NCBI GenBank assembly: GCA_001051155.2
Contig: JYIP02000003.1
Span: forward strand, 2,356,001 to 2,420,000
From: Chrysoporthe austroafricana
Lineage: Eukaryota > Ascomycota > Sordariomycetes > Diaporthales > Cryphonectriaceae
Length of the DNA stretch: 64,000 bases
Reading direction: 5' to 3'
The notes under the pieces: generated by a model
The model's input: only the letters and a program-made list of their open reading frames with translations
The model's database searches: none
Told to the model about the DNA's origin: nothing
Translations under genes and position numbers: made by a program
In this document: piece after piece, positions 21,132 through 33,045 of the stretch
How the letters are laid out: every line of letters begins with the position of its first letter
Position numbering within the stretch: position 1 is the stretch's first letter

Positions 21132-23656
21132 ATGCCCGCAAGCCCCTCTGGTGGACATCCTCGACAATCCGATTTCCACGCCATGCCTCAGGACGAAAAC
21201 GCTCCTTTCGAGGACCCCTCGAGCGCCACTGTGGCCCTCAGGAAAGCCATCACTCCCCTAACCACGTCCAAGCTTGTCAATCAGAGCGCGGCTAAGGTGA
21301 GCATCTACTGACGTGCTCTTCAACCCGATATGAGATCTAAAAAACAAAACTCCCCAGGTCAACCACGATGCCCTCGATCCAAACCCGATGGATAAGCTCA
21401 TTGCGAAGCTCTGCGAGAGCCACGACCCAGCGCCTGGACAGAATGACGCCCTCGAGGGAGCTGTGTCTGCTCACCCCTCCTCCTGCAGCTCTTTGCCCAT
21501 AACTCCAGCTACTGACTCCTTCGTCGCCACGGCTCCTAGCACCCGACCTGCCAGTGCGGCTCCCAACGATCGAGCCGCCGAGGAGGAGCTTCTTCGACTG
21601 AAGATGGAATTGGCCAAGGCTCAGAACCACATTTCCCGTGTCGAGCAGGAGTTGGCCCAGACACGTCGAGATCAGCAGGACAGCGGCCGTGCGACTCCCA
21701 ATCTGTCCTCAGACTCGGACCTCGCTGGGGGTGCCCCTCTTGTTGAGCCTATTGGAACAAAGCCCTCAGGTAATCCAGCAGTGTCGGGCTTCTCCAAGCC
21801 ACAGATCTCTCGAGACAATCATTGGCAGGCTCCCGTTTCCGATGACTGCCGCTCTGATATTAGTGACGCTCTGTCGGCCACGGGCTTTAACCGATCTCGA
21901 GGAATCTGGAACAACAGCAATAAGTCCAATTACCAGAACACCTTCATGCCCCACCCGATGCCAATGCAGGAGCCCAGCCCCGTCACCAACTGGTCTCAGC
22001 CCCGCAATCAAGGCTTCATGGACGGTGTGCCCGGATATGCTGGTCCTTCCTTGGATAGCTACCGTGGCGACCGGTACAACCAAGAATCTGAGCTCATGCG
22101 ATCCAACGGTGGCCGTCGCGGCAATCGGTACGATACTCGCTTCGGAAGCCAGTCGTATGGCAGTAGCTATGGTGGCTACAACATGAACAACATGGGTCAC
22201 AATCAGTATGACTCCGCTGCTAGCTACGCTGGAGGCCCCGGGAGCATGTCTAGTGGCGGCTTGGGCATGTTTCCACAGTACGGACAGCAGTCTGTCGGCA
22301 GCCCGCTTTCACCGCACGCGACCGAGTTCACGTCTGCTGCGGGATCCTCCTGGAAGCCTGATGTAAGTCCTCCCTGCCATCCCTGAATCTCTGCTGCTTG
22401 TATCCAAAAGAATTTCATGATGATAACGCTGTCCGCCCTCCAGGCCGTTGCTACTGAGGGGCAGACATATTTGCCAACCACCGAGCCGCTGAATTACCGT
22501 CGTCTTCTCGACCGCAACGTCAACTGCAACTGGAAATACATCGTTGACAAGATTGTCTGCAACAATGATCAGCAGGCATCCATCTTCCTCCAGCAGAAGC
22601 TCAAGGTGGGTACACCTGAGCAGAAGTACGAGATTGTCGAGGCCATCGTTGCCCAGGCCTATCCTCTCATGGTCAATCGCTTCGGCAACTTCCTCGTTCA
22701 GCGCTGCTTCGAGCACGGAACACCTGAGCAAGTCATCAAAATCGCTGAAGCGATCCGCGGCAACACACTGAATCTATCTATGGATCCCTTTGGATGTCAT
22801 GTTGTTCAAAAGGCATTCGACTCTGTTCCGGAGGACTACAAGGCCATTATGGTCCACGAGCTGCTTCGTCGCATTCCCGAGACGGTCATCCACCGATATG
22901 CCTGTCACGTCTGGCAGAAGCTGTTCGAGTTGAGATGGACTGAGACTCCACCACAAATCATGAAGTTTGTCAATGAGGCTCTCCGCGGTATGTGGCACGA
23001 GGTCGCCTTGGGAGAAACCGGCAGCCTCGTCGTCCAGAACATTTTTGAGAACTGCTTGGAGGAGGACAAGGTTAGTACATATGTTTCTAATACTCACGTA
23101 ACACCGGTGGACTAACACGTCGTTCCAGCGTCCTTGCATTGAAGAAGTCCTTGCCAACATCGACATCGTAGCTCACGGCCAATTTGGCAATTGGTGCATC
23201 CAGCACATTTGCGAGCATGGTGCCCCCGCGGACCGCAGCCGTGCCATCGACCACGTCATTCGATACGCGGCTGAGTACTCTATGGACCAATTCGCTTCCA
23301 AAGTTGTCGAAAAGTGCCTCAAGATTGGTGGTACAGAGTTCCTCGGTCGTTACCTAGATCGGGTCTGTGAGGGACGTGTCGACCGGCCCCGTATCCCCCT
23401 CATAGATATTGCGAGCGACCAGTACGGCAACTATCTCATCCAGTACATTCTCACTCATGCTAGTCCTCAGCACCGCGACGTTGTTGCGGCTCACATTCGC
23501 AAGCACATGGTATCCCTCCGAGGATCCAAATTTGGTTCTCGCGTCGGCATGCTTTGCACCAACCCAGCTGTCGCCACTCGCCCTGGTCCTGGCGTTGGAC
23601 CCATGATGGGGAGTCGCATGGCTCCAGGACCTCGCTACGGCGGTGCCTATCGTTGA
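21132..23656 (+). CDS. Pumilio-family (PUF repeat) RNA-binding protein
   Basis: Exons 21132-21296, 21358-22362, 22444-23070 and 23129-23656; 774 aa. The first half is disordered, with a coiled stretch (EEELLRLKMELAKAQNHIS, about residues 127-145) and a Gly/Asn/Tyr-rich segment. From about residue 400 eight PUF-like repeats follow, with recognisable core strings: NWKYIV, NFLVQ, CHVVQ, CHVWQ, SLVVQ, NWCIQ, SKVVE and NYLIQ. The SxxxE repeat followed by NYLIQ resembles canonical repeats 7 and 8. The protein ends in a Gly/Pro/Met-rich tail. PUF proteins bind UGUR-type motifs in mRNA 3' UTRs and control decay, translation or localisation. The exact subfamily is unresolved. The position-2 residues His and Leu in some repeats depart from the usual stacking Tyr/Arg. 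Confidence 0.92.
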
Positions 23657-24583
23657 GTTGCTGAAGCTTGCCTTGGACCAAGGGTAGAGCTTATCATGTG
23701 CCTACACCTGGCCTCATTATGATGGCAGCACAGCCGCAACAGCAACCTACATTGTCATTCGTGCTTCTTTCTCTTTGTCTGTCAAACATTAAATTTCGTT
23801 GTTCGATTCTCAGAACTGAATCCGCGGCATTTGGCGATTCTTTTACGAACATCTTCAACAATTACTTTACAAATCACCCGACATCCTACGCTCGGGAGGC
23901 TACTGCCCAACCGGGTGCTTTGGACAACTCATGATTATTTTCATCCAACAATGTTGAAGAGAGGTGGAATTTAATGTCAGGATGAGAAACGGAGACGGCG
24001 CGTGCCCCCCGAGCCTGTCGACACGGTCTCCCGAGCGTCACAGATGATACTGCTTCTAGACGATGGTCTTCACTAGGTGTCTCGTTGGAGGAGCTTGTAC
24101 GACGGACGCAAAGGACGATGAAACCAAAACATGGAGATGGAAAAGTTGAAAAAGGAGATTGTACCAACGTGTTTTTGTGCTATGCGGAAGAATGACAGCC
24201 TTATGGAGCCTTTTTAGCATGAGGCACTTATCAGTTAGTTAGGTATCTACCTTCACTCTTTTATACAGACTCGCTGATGACACATCGATAATGGATCTCG
24301 GACCTGTCTACAAGATCGATGCGCTCTACTGGGAAGCATGCGACCAGGAGCTGTTGTCCTTGGAGCCGTATCTACCCAGTGCTTGTAGAGGAATTAGGGG
24401 TCAGTGTAGTAGATGAGGGTACGCAGTTGTGGATTTTAAGCTGGCTTACGTAACCCGGGCGCCGGACGAATGCTGCCTCAGGCGTACCGTTTTGCCGAGC
24501 GAGCAAGCAACTCTGACACCCGGACCAAGTTCGTCAATTGAAATCTTGACGACCTCAATCCACAAACCTCGCCCGCAGCTACC
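23657..24583. other. Intergenic, 0.9 kb
   Basis: Between the Pumilio stop and the OSCP start, same strand. No gene is recognised; it should contain the Pumilio 3' UTR and the OSCP promoter. Confidence 0.55.
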
Positions 24584-25567
24584 ATGTTGTCGAGACAAGC
24601 ACTGCTCCGCTCTGCTAGGGCTGCAGCTCCCTCGCGAGCAATTGCTTCGCAGGTCCGCTTCTACGCCGCCCCGGCCGCCGGCGAGAACGTCAAGCCTCCT
24701 GTCGCCCTGTTCGGCCTCGATGGCACCTATGCCACTGCCCTGGTACGTCACCACGCCGACTTCTCCCGAGCAAGAAACCTTTCGACCTCAATTGGACACC
24801 TTTGAGAGGGCCAATTACCTTGTGACGGGTTACGCAGAAGGAGGAAAAGAAGGGCACAGAAAGAACTGACAGCGCTGCGTCATTTTGCAACAGTACACGG
24901 CCGCCGTTAAGTCCTCCACTCTGGACCCGACTGCCAACGCCCTCAACAAATTGGGCGACCTTGTTTCCAAGGACCCCAAGCTTGCGACCATCCTCGAGGC
25001 GCCGACCCTGACCCCCAGCGACAAGTCCGCCATCATCGCCGAGCTCGAGAAAAGCGCCGGTGCCAGCGGCGAGACTGTCAAGAACTTCCTGCAAACTCTG
25101 GCTGAGAACAACCGCCTGTCCCTGCTGGGCGGCGTCTGCGCCAAGTTTGGGGAGCTGATGAGTGCTGCGCGCGGAGAAGTCGAGATGACGGTTACGAGCG
25201 CTACGGTATGTGTTCCTGGGTGGGGATTAGGTCTAGGAAGATACTTGTTTGGAAGAGGAGATCGGACCATGATACGGTGCTGACAGACTCCCGCACATCT
25301 AGACTCTTGACAACAAGACCCTGAGCAGGCTGGAGACTGCCGTCGCTAAGTCCTCCTATGTCGGCCAGGGCAAGAAGCTCAAGGTCAAGAATGAGGTAAG
25401 AGACCAGCTGGACTGCTGCATTACTTGGCTGGTAAGGATACTGATGGTTACAGGTCAACCCCGAGATCGTTGGAGGACTGGTTGTTGAGATTGGCGACCG
25501 GACTATCGACCTCTCTGTCTCTTCTAAGATCGCCAAGATGAACAAGCTCCTGACCGACACCTTGTAA
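24584..25567 (+). CDS. atp5: ATP synthase subunit 5 (OSCP)
   Basis: Exons 24584-24742, 24894-25205, 25303-25395 and 25454-25567; 225 aa. The N-terminus ([30 protein letters not shown]) is a mitochondrial presequence. The mature part starts near [18 protein letters not shown]. The C-terminal segment [36 protein letters not shown] is the delta/OSCP family signature. OSCP links the F1 head to the peripheral stalk of the mitochondrial ATP synthase. The length and intron phases are consistent. Confidence 0.96.
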
Positions 25568-25989
25568 ATACTTCCCTTGTGTTGATGACAGGCATGGAGG
25601 CATGGAGCGGGTGGATGATGCCGTGGACCAACTGAGATATTTCCGGAAAAGGATACCATCAGCATCAGTTGCATGTAGAAACAAAATTAGAGGAGGCAAC
25701 TGAGTCCTCGGGGTCCTCACACCCTCCGTCCTGGTAACTGTGAGCGCAACCTTCAAAAACCCTGTGGATTCGTATCATTCGGTCTACCTTGTATTCTAGA
25801 CCTTGGAAATTGCCCGCACGCACAGTCCAATGCATCTATCCCTTGACTGCGTCAGCCAACCCGACCTTCCATCAGTTCTTGTCACCCGTGGGTATGTTAC
25901 ACGATACACAAAACAAATGCCCCAACGCCGGCACGAGAACAAAGGAGCACGTGAAACTGCCTATTCCTTGATTCATTGCATCGTGCTGC
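25568..25989. other. Convergent intergenic region
   Basis: 422 bp between the 3' ends of OSCP and MOB1. No gene seen. Confidence 0.6.
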
Positions 25990-26973
25990 TCAATCAGACC
26001 GCAGCATGCTGTCCACCAGGTCACCAAGCGGACCCCAGAAGTCCTTTCCGGTCGCGAGGTTGTGCTCGTCGATGAACAGCACGTACTGCTTGAAGCTCGT
26101 ATTCAGATGGGGCTCCAGACCGAGCTCACGGATGACGGGATAGTGGTGGCAATAAATGTGGGCGTAGACACGATACATGCGCTTGAAGGTCTGGCGGACC
26201 AGCGATGGAAAGGTCTTGGGAAAAGGCACACCGATCCGGCTAGGCATGACGGCCTCGTTGTCGATGGTGCCCTGAACCCAGGTCATGAGCTGTTCGATGT
26301 ATGCTGGCGCGGCCATCTTGGTTGGGCGCTTGAAGTTCTCGTTGTCCTGCCACAGATACTCGAACCTGGTTGACACGGTCAGCGGCGGCGACGGCATCAA
26401 GGCGGTGAGAATCACGTCCCACGTACTCATCAGTGGCCTTCATCTCCGGACATGACTGTGGAGAGCAGAACTCTGTGATGGCCCCGTAGAGAAGGTTGAT
26501 CTGGTTGTAGAAGTCGACCACTAAGACTCCGAGTCAGACACTCAAGTTCGCACCCAAAGCACCTCCTTCCGAGGGGTACTGCGCTTACTGTTGACGGCAA
26601 ACCACTCGTTCTCGTCCTCGCCCTCTGGAAGCTTCACTATCTTGCGGAGACTACCCCCTCCCAATGTCGCCTCGGCATATTGTCGCAGCTGGTAGCTCGT
26701 TGTCCCCTGCTTTCCACCTGGCCGCGGACGGAACTGATTCCGGCGATTACCGCTGCTGTGCTTGGAGTGTAAGCCCATTTCCTCTTCCAGAAGTTGCATC
26801 CTCGTTGCAGCCGTCAGACGCGTCTCCCTAATCCTCGGCTCCAGGCGCTACAGCACCAGTCTCCAAGCTGCCACACTCGCCTCTCGGGCTCCGGGAACTC
26901 ATGTTCGAGCATAGTGGACAGGGAAGGGGCTCGGGCGCTACAGAACGTACACGGTCGTGATGAAGGAGGTCAT
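25990..26973 (-). CDS. mob1: MOB1 kinase activator (mitotic exit / septation initiation network)
   Basis: At least four exons. The first is only 23 nt (26973-26951, MTSFITTV) and ends before a GTACGT donor. The acceptor near [14 protein letters not shown] is ambiguous by three bases. About 225 aa. Mob1/phocein signature: [49 protein letters not shown], the zinc pair [20 protein letters not shown] after an intron, and the second zinc pair in HIYCHH. The C-terminus reads [15 protein letters not shown]1 binds and activates NDR/LATS kinases (Dbf2/Sid2). No catalytic activity is expected. The ATG internal to the retained intron near 26430 is not the start. Confidence 0.92.
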
Positions 26974-28110
26974 CGTAGAAGATCTTCGCGATGACGGTCG
27001 GGCGGGATGCTGGGAGTTCTAGTCTGGCTAGTGGTCACAACAGTGTCAGCGGCGCGACGACGGGGCAGACCATAGAGCGCCTAGTCGGCATGCGCGTTTC
27101 ATGGGTAATCATACCTGGAAATTTAGATCCAGGTGCTGGATCGCGGGTCGGATCGTGGCCAAGATCTAGGCTGGCGGGGATTGTGAGATCACGACTCCAC
27201 TCGTGGGGAGATGGCGAGAGGTCAACGGGAGGGAGCGGCGATGGCTTCGCGAATGTGAACAATGGCGTTCAGCGATAAATAGGTAAACACGAGGCTTTGT
27301 AGGGCTACTTAGTATACAGTCTGACGTGGTTGCTGGCGCGACCCCCCGTTCCCAGCGGACCGGAAGAGCCGCTAGGGGTCAAATAAGGTGTGGTCATAGC
27401 GCCTGCGGCTTCCCCTGAACCCTGCTCTTCTGCAGCTGCGGGCCCCTGCACCACAGTACATAGCACTAATTACTACCCAGTACTATGGTATGTATATAGC
27501 AGTAGCAATACGCAGTCGACGTCCTGGCATCCGTCCACTGCGCTGGAATCTCCCTGCTCGTGCCTCTGTCAGGTGTGCCTGGTCAAAGCATCTGGCCATC
27601 TCTTCTACCCAGGCGAGTATGATCCCAACATAGCACAAGGTGAAGGCAGTACGGCCGGCTTGTGCAGCAAGACGCTTGCAGAACGTCACGTTATCTGTGT
27701 GCACGAGGTCGGCTGCACTATCCATGCTTCTCCGCATTTTGATGTGTCGGCTGACCAGAGAAGGTCGATACAGCCTCAAATGGACAGGCGGGGGTCCTCA
27801 TGCCAGTAACCCGTCGCTCGTGAGTGCCCATGATCCCGCCATTCCGACCGGGTTCTGGGGCCGGATCGGCCTGTTCGGGTCATTAATGGGCGAGTATGCT
27901 ATCCACTCACTGCGGCTATTGGGGGAATGACTCAATTGTTTTCCCTCGAGATGCAGCTGTCAAGAAACCACCGGGATCTCTCACTGTCGAGCAGGTTGTA
28001 CATAGTAGTATGTCGGCTCGACCGGGTCCTCATTCTGTTGCCCTGCCTCCACAACCTACAGCAGCATCGCCGTCTCTCTGCTACGCCTCTGGCGGTCTTG
28101 GGTATCCTGA
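26974..28110. other. Divergent intergenic region
   Basis: About 1.1 kb between MOB1 and the secreted glycosidase. Only short chance frames; no recognised element. Confidence 0.55.
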
Positions 28111-30582
28111 ATGTTCAACATGTATAGGCTTCTCTGCTTCTGTTTGCTCGTACTCCCGCCCGCCTTCGCCAGGACAACGATAGACCGACGGAGAGTCGTC
28201 GAGAACTTCAATGTCCACCGGAATGCGAGCTCAGATACAACGCCGCTCCAGGTGGGGAACGGGAACTTCGCCTTCGGTGCGGATGTCACAGGCTTGCAGA
28301 CCTTCAACCCCTTCGCGATCATGTCGACATGGGGCTGGCACAACTTCAGTCTTCCAACCACTCCGAATCAGACATCGGTGAGCGGTACGTCGACTGGGTC
28401 TCCGTCCTACTTGTGTCCTCGTGCTGATCGCTAGCTAGACTTCACCGGTCTGGATTGGTGGACTCATGGGCGCCTGGTCAATTATGACCAACCAAATCCA
28501 GCCGAGAATGACATCTCAAATTGGCTCATCGAGAACCCACAGCGCTTGAACCTAGGAAATATTGGCCTTTACTTTGGTGGAGCCCAGGTGGACGAGGGTG
28601 ATCTAACGGACAAGTCCCAAGTTCTGGATCTCTGGACCGGATCCATAATTTCAACCTTCTCCTACAATGGCACTCAGGTTGAGGTGGAAACAAGAGCGGC
28701 AACAAACTCTGATACTGTAGGCATCAGGGTTGAGTCGCAGCTCTTGTCCACGGGTGCTCTGGGACTGTTCTTCGACTTTCCCTACCCGGACATAAACAAA
28801 TTCGATGCCCCGTATGTGGGTGTGTGGAATGCTACGAGCAACCATTCAACGTCGCTGGAAACGTCAGGGAGCCAGCTTGTGATACAGCACTCGCTTGATA
28901 ATACATCATATTTCTTGACAGCGGCATGGGATGGCAAGGGGCAGGTCGCCGGCCCGGAAATCGGCACACATCGTTACTTTCTCACAGTCCCCGGTTGTAC
29001 CACTTTGAATATGACGGCGGCATTCTCACCGAATGGGGTGTCCAGCGTAGTCAGCTTGAATGATCTGACAGGGGAAGCCGAGGCCTGGTGGGAGGAGTAC
29101 TGGACCTCGGGGGCCTTCATTGACCTGACCTCGACCAACTCAACAAACGCTACCGAACTGCAGCGCCGCATTATTCTCTCTCAATATCTGTTGGCTGTGA
29201 ACTCAGCCTCCCACTTTTCGCCACAGGAGTCTGGTCTTGTGAATATTGGGTGGTATGGGAAGTTCCACGTAGGTCTATCAATTTGGACTTGTGCCGCGTT
29301 TATTCCCCTACAAAAGTTTATTCTATGGTGCTGCCCTCGCATTATCGCCCACAAGAGGTGAGTAGTCGTTATCCTCAACTCTGAAGTACGCCTCAGATGT
29401 TTGCGAGGTACTGGAGCGATCCTTAGGGACTACATCTCAGCAGGAGGAATTATATACCGAGATCATTAAGGGGACTGGATTGTATACGCTATGTGGCACA
29501 GAGTGGCTGACATAATTGCAGCTCGAGATGGCCTTCTGGCATCTGATGCACTTCGCGCGTTGGGGCCACTTCGATCTTCTTCAGCGCAGCGTTCCGAGGA
29601 TGTATCAACAATTCCTCCCATCCTCCTACGACAGGGCCAGGCTTCAGGGGTACCGAGGCGCACGTCTAGGCAAGATGACGGACCCGACGGGCCGGAGCGC
29701 GCCAGGAGAGATCAACTCACTTCTCATATGGCAGCAGCCGCATCCTATGTATTTCGCAGAGATCGAGTACCGCTCGTTTCCTAACGGCACAACCCTAAAT
29801 GCATGGGACGAGATCTTGACTGCGTGCGCCGACTTCATGGCTTCTTACGCTTGGTTCAACGAGTCTACAGGCGTATATGATCTTGGGCCTCCGATGTACC
29901 CAGTCTCTGAAAACACAGATCCCAACAACACCGTCAATCCGACCTTTGAGCTGGCATACTGGCGTTTTGGACTCGACATCGCCATGAAATGGAAAGAGCG
30001 TCAGAACCTCTCTGTTCCCGAGGATTGGATCAGCGTGCGAGACAGGTTGTCTCCTTTGCCAGTTGTCAATGACACATTTCCTGTCTATCAGGGTATCCCT
30101 GACATGTGGACTAGCAATGAAACGACCTACGATGTGGGTGCTCTGTCTATCCTCGTTTAGCCCATCATTGCTGACAAGTTTCCATATAGCATCCGGCGAT
30201 GGTGGGCATCTATGGCTGGCTCCCTCCTCCGATGAGCGGACCGCCGCTAAATCTGACCATTGTTCGGAACACTGCCGACAAGATTCTGGAGCTGTGGAAC
30301 CTGGAGGACTCGTATGGTTGGGACTTCTCGCTCTTGGCTATGAACTCGCTTCGCCTGGGTGATGTTGATCAGGCTATTGCATACGTCCTAGATCCCTATT
30401 TTGAGTTTGATGATGCGGGCTATCCCGAGGGGGGCACGCGAGTCCCGACTCCTTATTTCCCTGATGCCGCTTCTTTCTTGCTCGCCATGGCGATGATGGC
30501 TGGAGGGTGGGACGGGTCACCCGGACCACATTTTCCGGACGCATGGGACGTGAGAGTAGAGGGATTTGTACCTGGTTTGTAG
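28111..30582 (+). CDS. Secreted six-hairpin glycosidase (GH65-like)
   Basis: Exons 28111-28384, 28439-29268, 29522-30133 and 30190-30582; about 702 aa from ATG 28111, or 698 from ATG 28123. A signal peptide (MYRLLCFCLLVLPPAFA) precedes a beta-sandwich region with many N-glycosylation sequons. The (alpha/alpha)6 catalytic part follows: FHLEMAFWHLMHFARWGH across the third exon start, KMTDPTGRSAPGEIN, and later HPAMVGIYGWLPP. Layout resembles GH65-related six-hairpin enzymes. The precise CAZy family and substrate are uncertain. The second intron (29269-29521) is 253 nt, several times longer than others here, yet joining GKFH to LEMAFW restores a family-like sequence. Confidence 0.78.
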
Positions 30583-31344
30583 GGTTCACTTGATAATGAC
30601 ATATGATCAAGTCACAATTTACACAAGGGCAAGATAGATGCCACAGGAGTCACTAAAGTGGACCAAGAGACCACGACAAATCCGGCTACAGGCCAAGGAT
30701 CTTTGTGATATGCGGACAATCTGATCACAATTCCGTGAAATTTCGGGGAGGATGGCAGGGTTTCTGGAATGGCTTCAGCTCTGGATGCTGTCTCAACTTA
30801 TAGTGTGCCAATTCATCCTTCCCAAGGTTATCAACCGATATACCTTATACCTGCAGTCCTCCTTTCTCCTGCAGACACAAGTCGAAATTTCACTTGGGCA
30901 AGGCGAACATGTATTTCTCAAACGCTGCTGAGTTAGATCGGTCGAAGTTTTTCTAGCTACCTACTCAAATTGTCCAACATTGCCCTCTGCGCAAAATTTG
31001 TGACACTGTATACACATGCAAGAATGGTTCTGATCTTGCCACATCTCGATCATGTAATGCTTCCACTGACGAGAAGCACCGCAACCCAAAGGACGCTTCG
31101 TAGGTGTGCGTGAAGCCAACGTGCAGTTCTTCATTTCAACTGTAGTGAGTTGAAGTTGATGATACCTCTATAATCGTATCATAAGCTGGCCACCACGTGG
31201 CCCAGCACGGCCAGACCACGCGCGTAAATGCCTGCTCGGGCATTTCACAATATATTCTGCCCTTACAGCCAACCAGCGATGACGGCCAGCTGCCCCGTTC
31301 GTCTCCCACAGCGCAACCGGTGAAGAATCGCCGTCGAAGTCATC
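30583..31344. other. Convergent intergenic region
   Basis: About 760 bp of comparatively AT-rich sequence between two gene 3' ends; no gene is recognised. Confidence 0.55.
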
Positions 31345-32045
31345 TCATATTTGAATATCGCCCATGGCCTCGCCCTCAAACCCCAGGCTGGAAAATTTCT
31401 TCAGCTTCTTCTTCTCTTTTGACTTCTCTTCGACCTTCTTCTCCTTGGCCAGCTTCTCCACCAGCTCAGCGTCGGCCTTATCGTAGCCAGGCGGCGGGTC
31501 GTCGTCCTTGTCGAGATCGATCTCGCCGAGCAGCATGACATTCTCGCCTCGGACTAGGAACATGCCTCGTGGCACGTCTGCATAGAGTCCTCGTTTTTCC
31601 GCACTGCTAGGATGTGTTGCAGGAACCGACTCGGGGGATACGAATATTCTCTCCACTGTTGACTGTAGAACCAGGTTGGCTAGGCCGGGTTAACTCCGCT
31701 CGGCTGTGTCCCGGAAAGTAGAGGCCATACCAAATTGATCCCAGCTGCGCAGGACGCCCATCAGCTTCCGCCCGTCGCGGAGGGCGACCATGAGCTTCTC
31801 TGGTGTCCCTGTCAGCTCGTGCCCTCGTAGCAACCACACGGTGGACAGAGAGCCTTACTGTCAGTCAGGTCCAGAAGTTGTGCGGCGGTCGTGAACATCT
31901 GAGCAGGCAGCTGCTGGGGCGGAGGAGGGGCGCGGCCAAGCATTGCGGGGCCCAGGGGACCTTGAGGGCCAGGAGGGCCAGGAGGAGGGTGAGGACCACC
32001 TCCCTGGCCGGGAGGAGGAGGGTCATTGAGGGACAAGTGCTCCAT
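31345..32045 (-). CDS. lsm1: U6 snRNA-associated Sm-like protein LSm1
   Basis: Exons 32045-31859, 31799-31731 and 31679-31345; 196 aa. An N-terminal Pro/Gly-rich extension (residues 5-50) precedes the Sm fold. Sm1 motif: [30 protein letters not shown]; Sm2 motif: RGMFLVRGENVMLLGEIDLDKDDDPP. A charged helical Lys/Glu tail (about 155-182) then ends in GEAMGDIQI. LSm1-7 binds oligoadenylated mRNA 3' ends and promotes decapping in P-bodies. All three splice phases fit. The frame stays open for 152 further codons upstream of the chosen ATG, but the LSm1 family begins close to the Sm domain, so 32045 is preferred. Confidence 0.93.
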
Positions 32046-33045
32046 TATCTCATGTGGGATGGCTGCGTGGATGTCCAAGGCGAGAGCAACAAGTCCATCG
32101 AGGAGTAAAAAGAGGAACAGCGACAACGTGACAGGGTACTGCCCGCCTGGAGAGAGGAGTCGAGTCTCGACGGAGGCCAAGAAGCTCTTGAGGGTCTCCG
32201 GGGCGAAGGGCTGCGCGACGACGTTGACAATTGATTGCGCTTGGCCTGCGCCTTTGCAAGTTCGCAGAATGTGGGGCCAGCAGGTACGTACCTGCGCTTG
32301 TAGGTACTGCGCTGTACCGCGAAGCTGCCAATAGTATAAGCGGGTACGGAGGAGGTTCGGCAAGCCCTCCGGCAGGCACGGTTGGCAGGGAATGATGCCG
32401 CCGCGGCCGCCTACGGCGAGGAGACTATGGTACAGTAGCACCACGGGGACTCTGGAAGAGGAGTCCTTAAACCAGGCACGCCGGGGAAGCAGCTTGCTCA
32501 CTTCTGCGCCCTCTTCCCCCTCCAGGCAGACTCTACGGTTTTTCTTCTATTGTCCTCGTCTCCTGCGAAAGATTGTTTGCGAGCATGCACTTGCAGAACA
32601 ATACAATCAATACGTCTTTTAGAATATGCAGATCTGAAATATTCTGAACTCATCCACACAATAGCCCAGCGACTCTATTGTCCTCCACTCTCGCTGTCCA
32701 CACCGTCTTCAAAAGGAACTACAAAATCAGGTCCCAACCACGGCTCGAGCACAGATCGCAGAACCGACCACAGACACCTTTCTTCTCCAGGACCGTATTT
32801 CTGAATTCGAACCTCACTCAATCTTCTTATCTCCCCATCCCCATACCATCATCTCTGCAAGCATACACATCATCCTACCCGTCCTCGGGCATTTCGAACC
32901 ACTTCCATTCACAGAAATCGCCAGCCCCAAACGATCGGCGGCCCCGGTCACGCCGTCAATCTCAACGTCGAAGCCCCTCGGAAAGGGTCGACTTCTTACA
33001 ATACCCTACACATTCTCCAGACTCGTCTCCCCCACCTAGTCCAGG
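32046..33045. promoter_or_regulatory. Divergent promoter region between LSM1 and the Sds3-like gene
   Basis: 1 kb between divergent starts. The part nearest the Sds3-like gene (about 32760-33040) is pyrimidine-rich on the plus strand, like a fungal 5' leader. No other motif stands out. Confidence 0.5.

Noticed and set aside
32046..32501. LSM1 starting at 32501
   Set aside because: The extension has no LSm similarity and lies in the divergent promoter; kept only as a finding.
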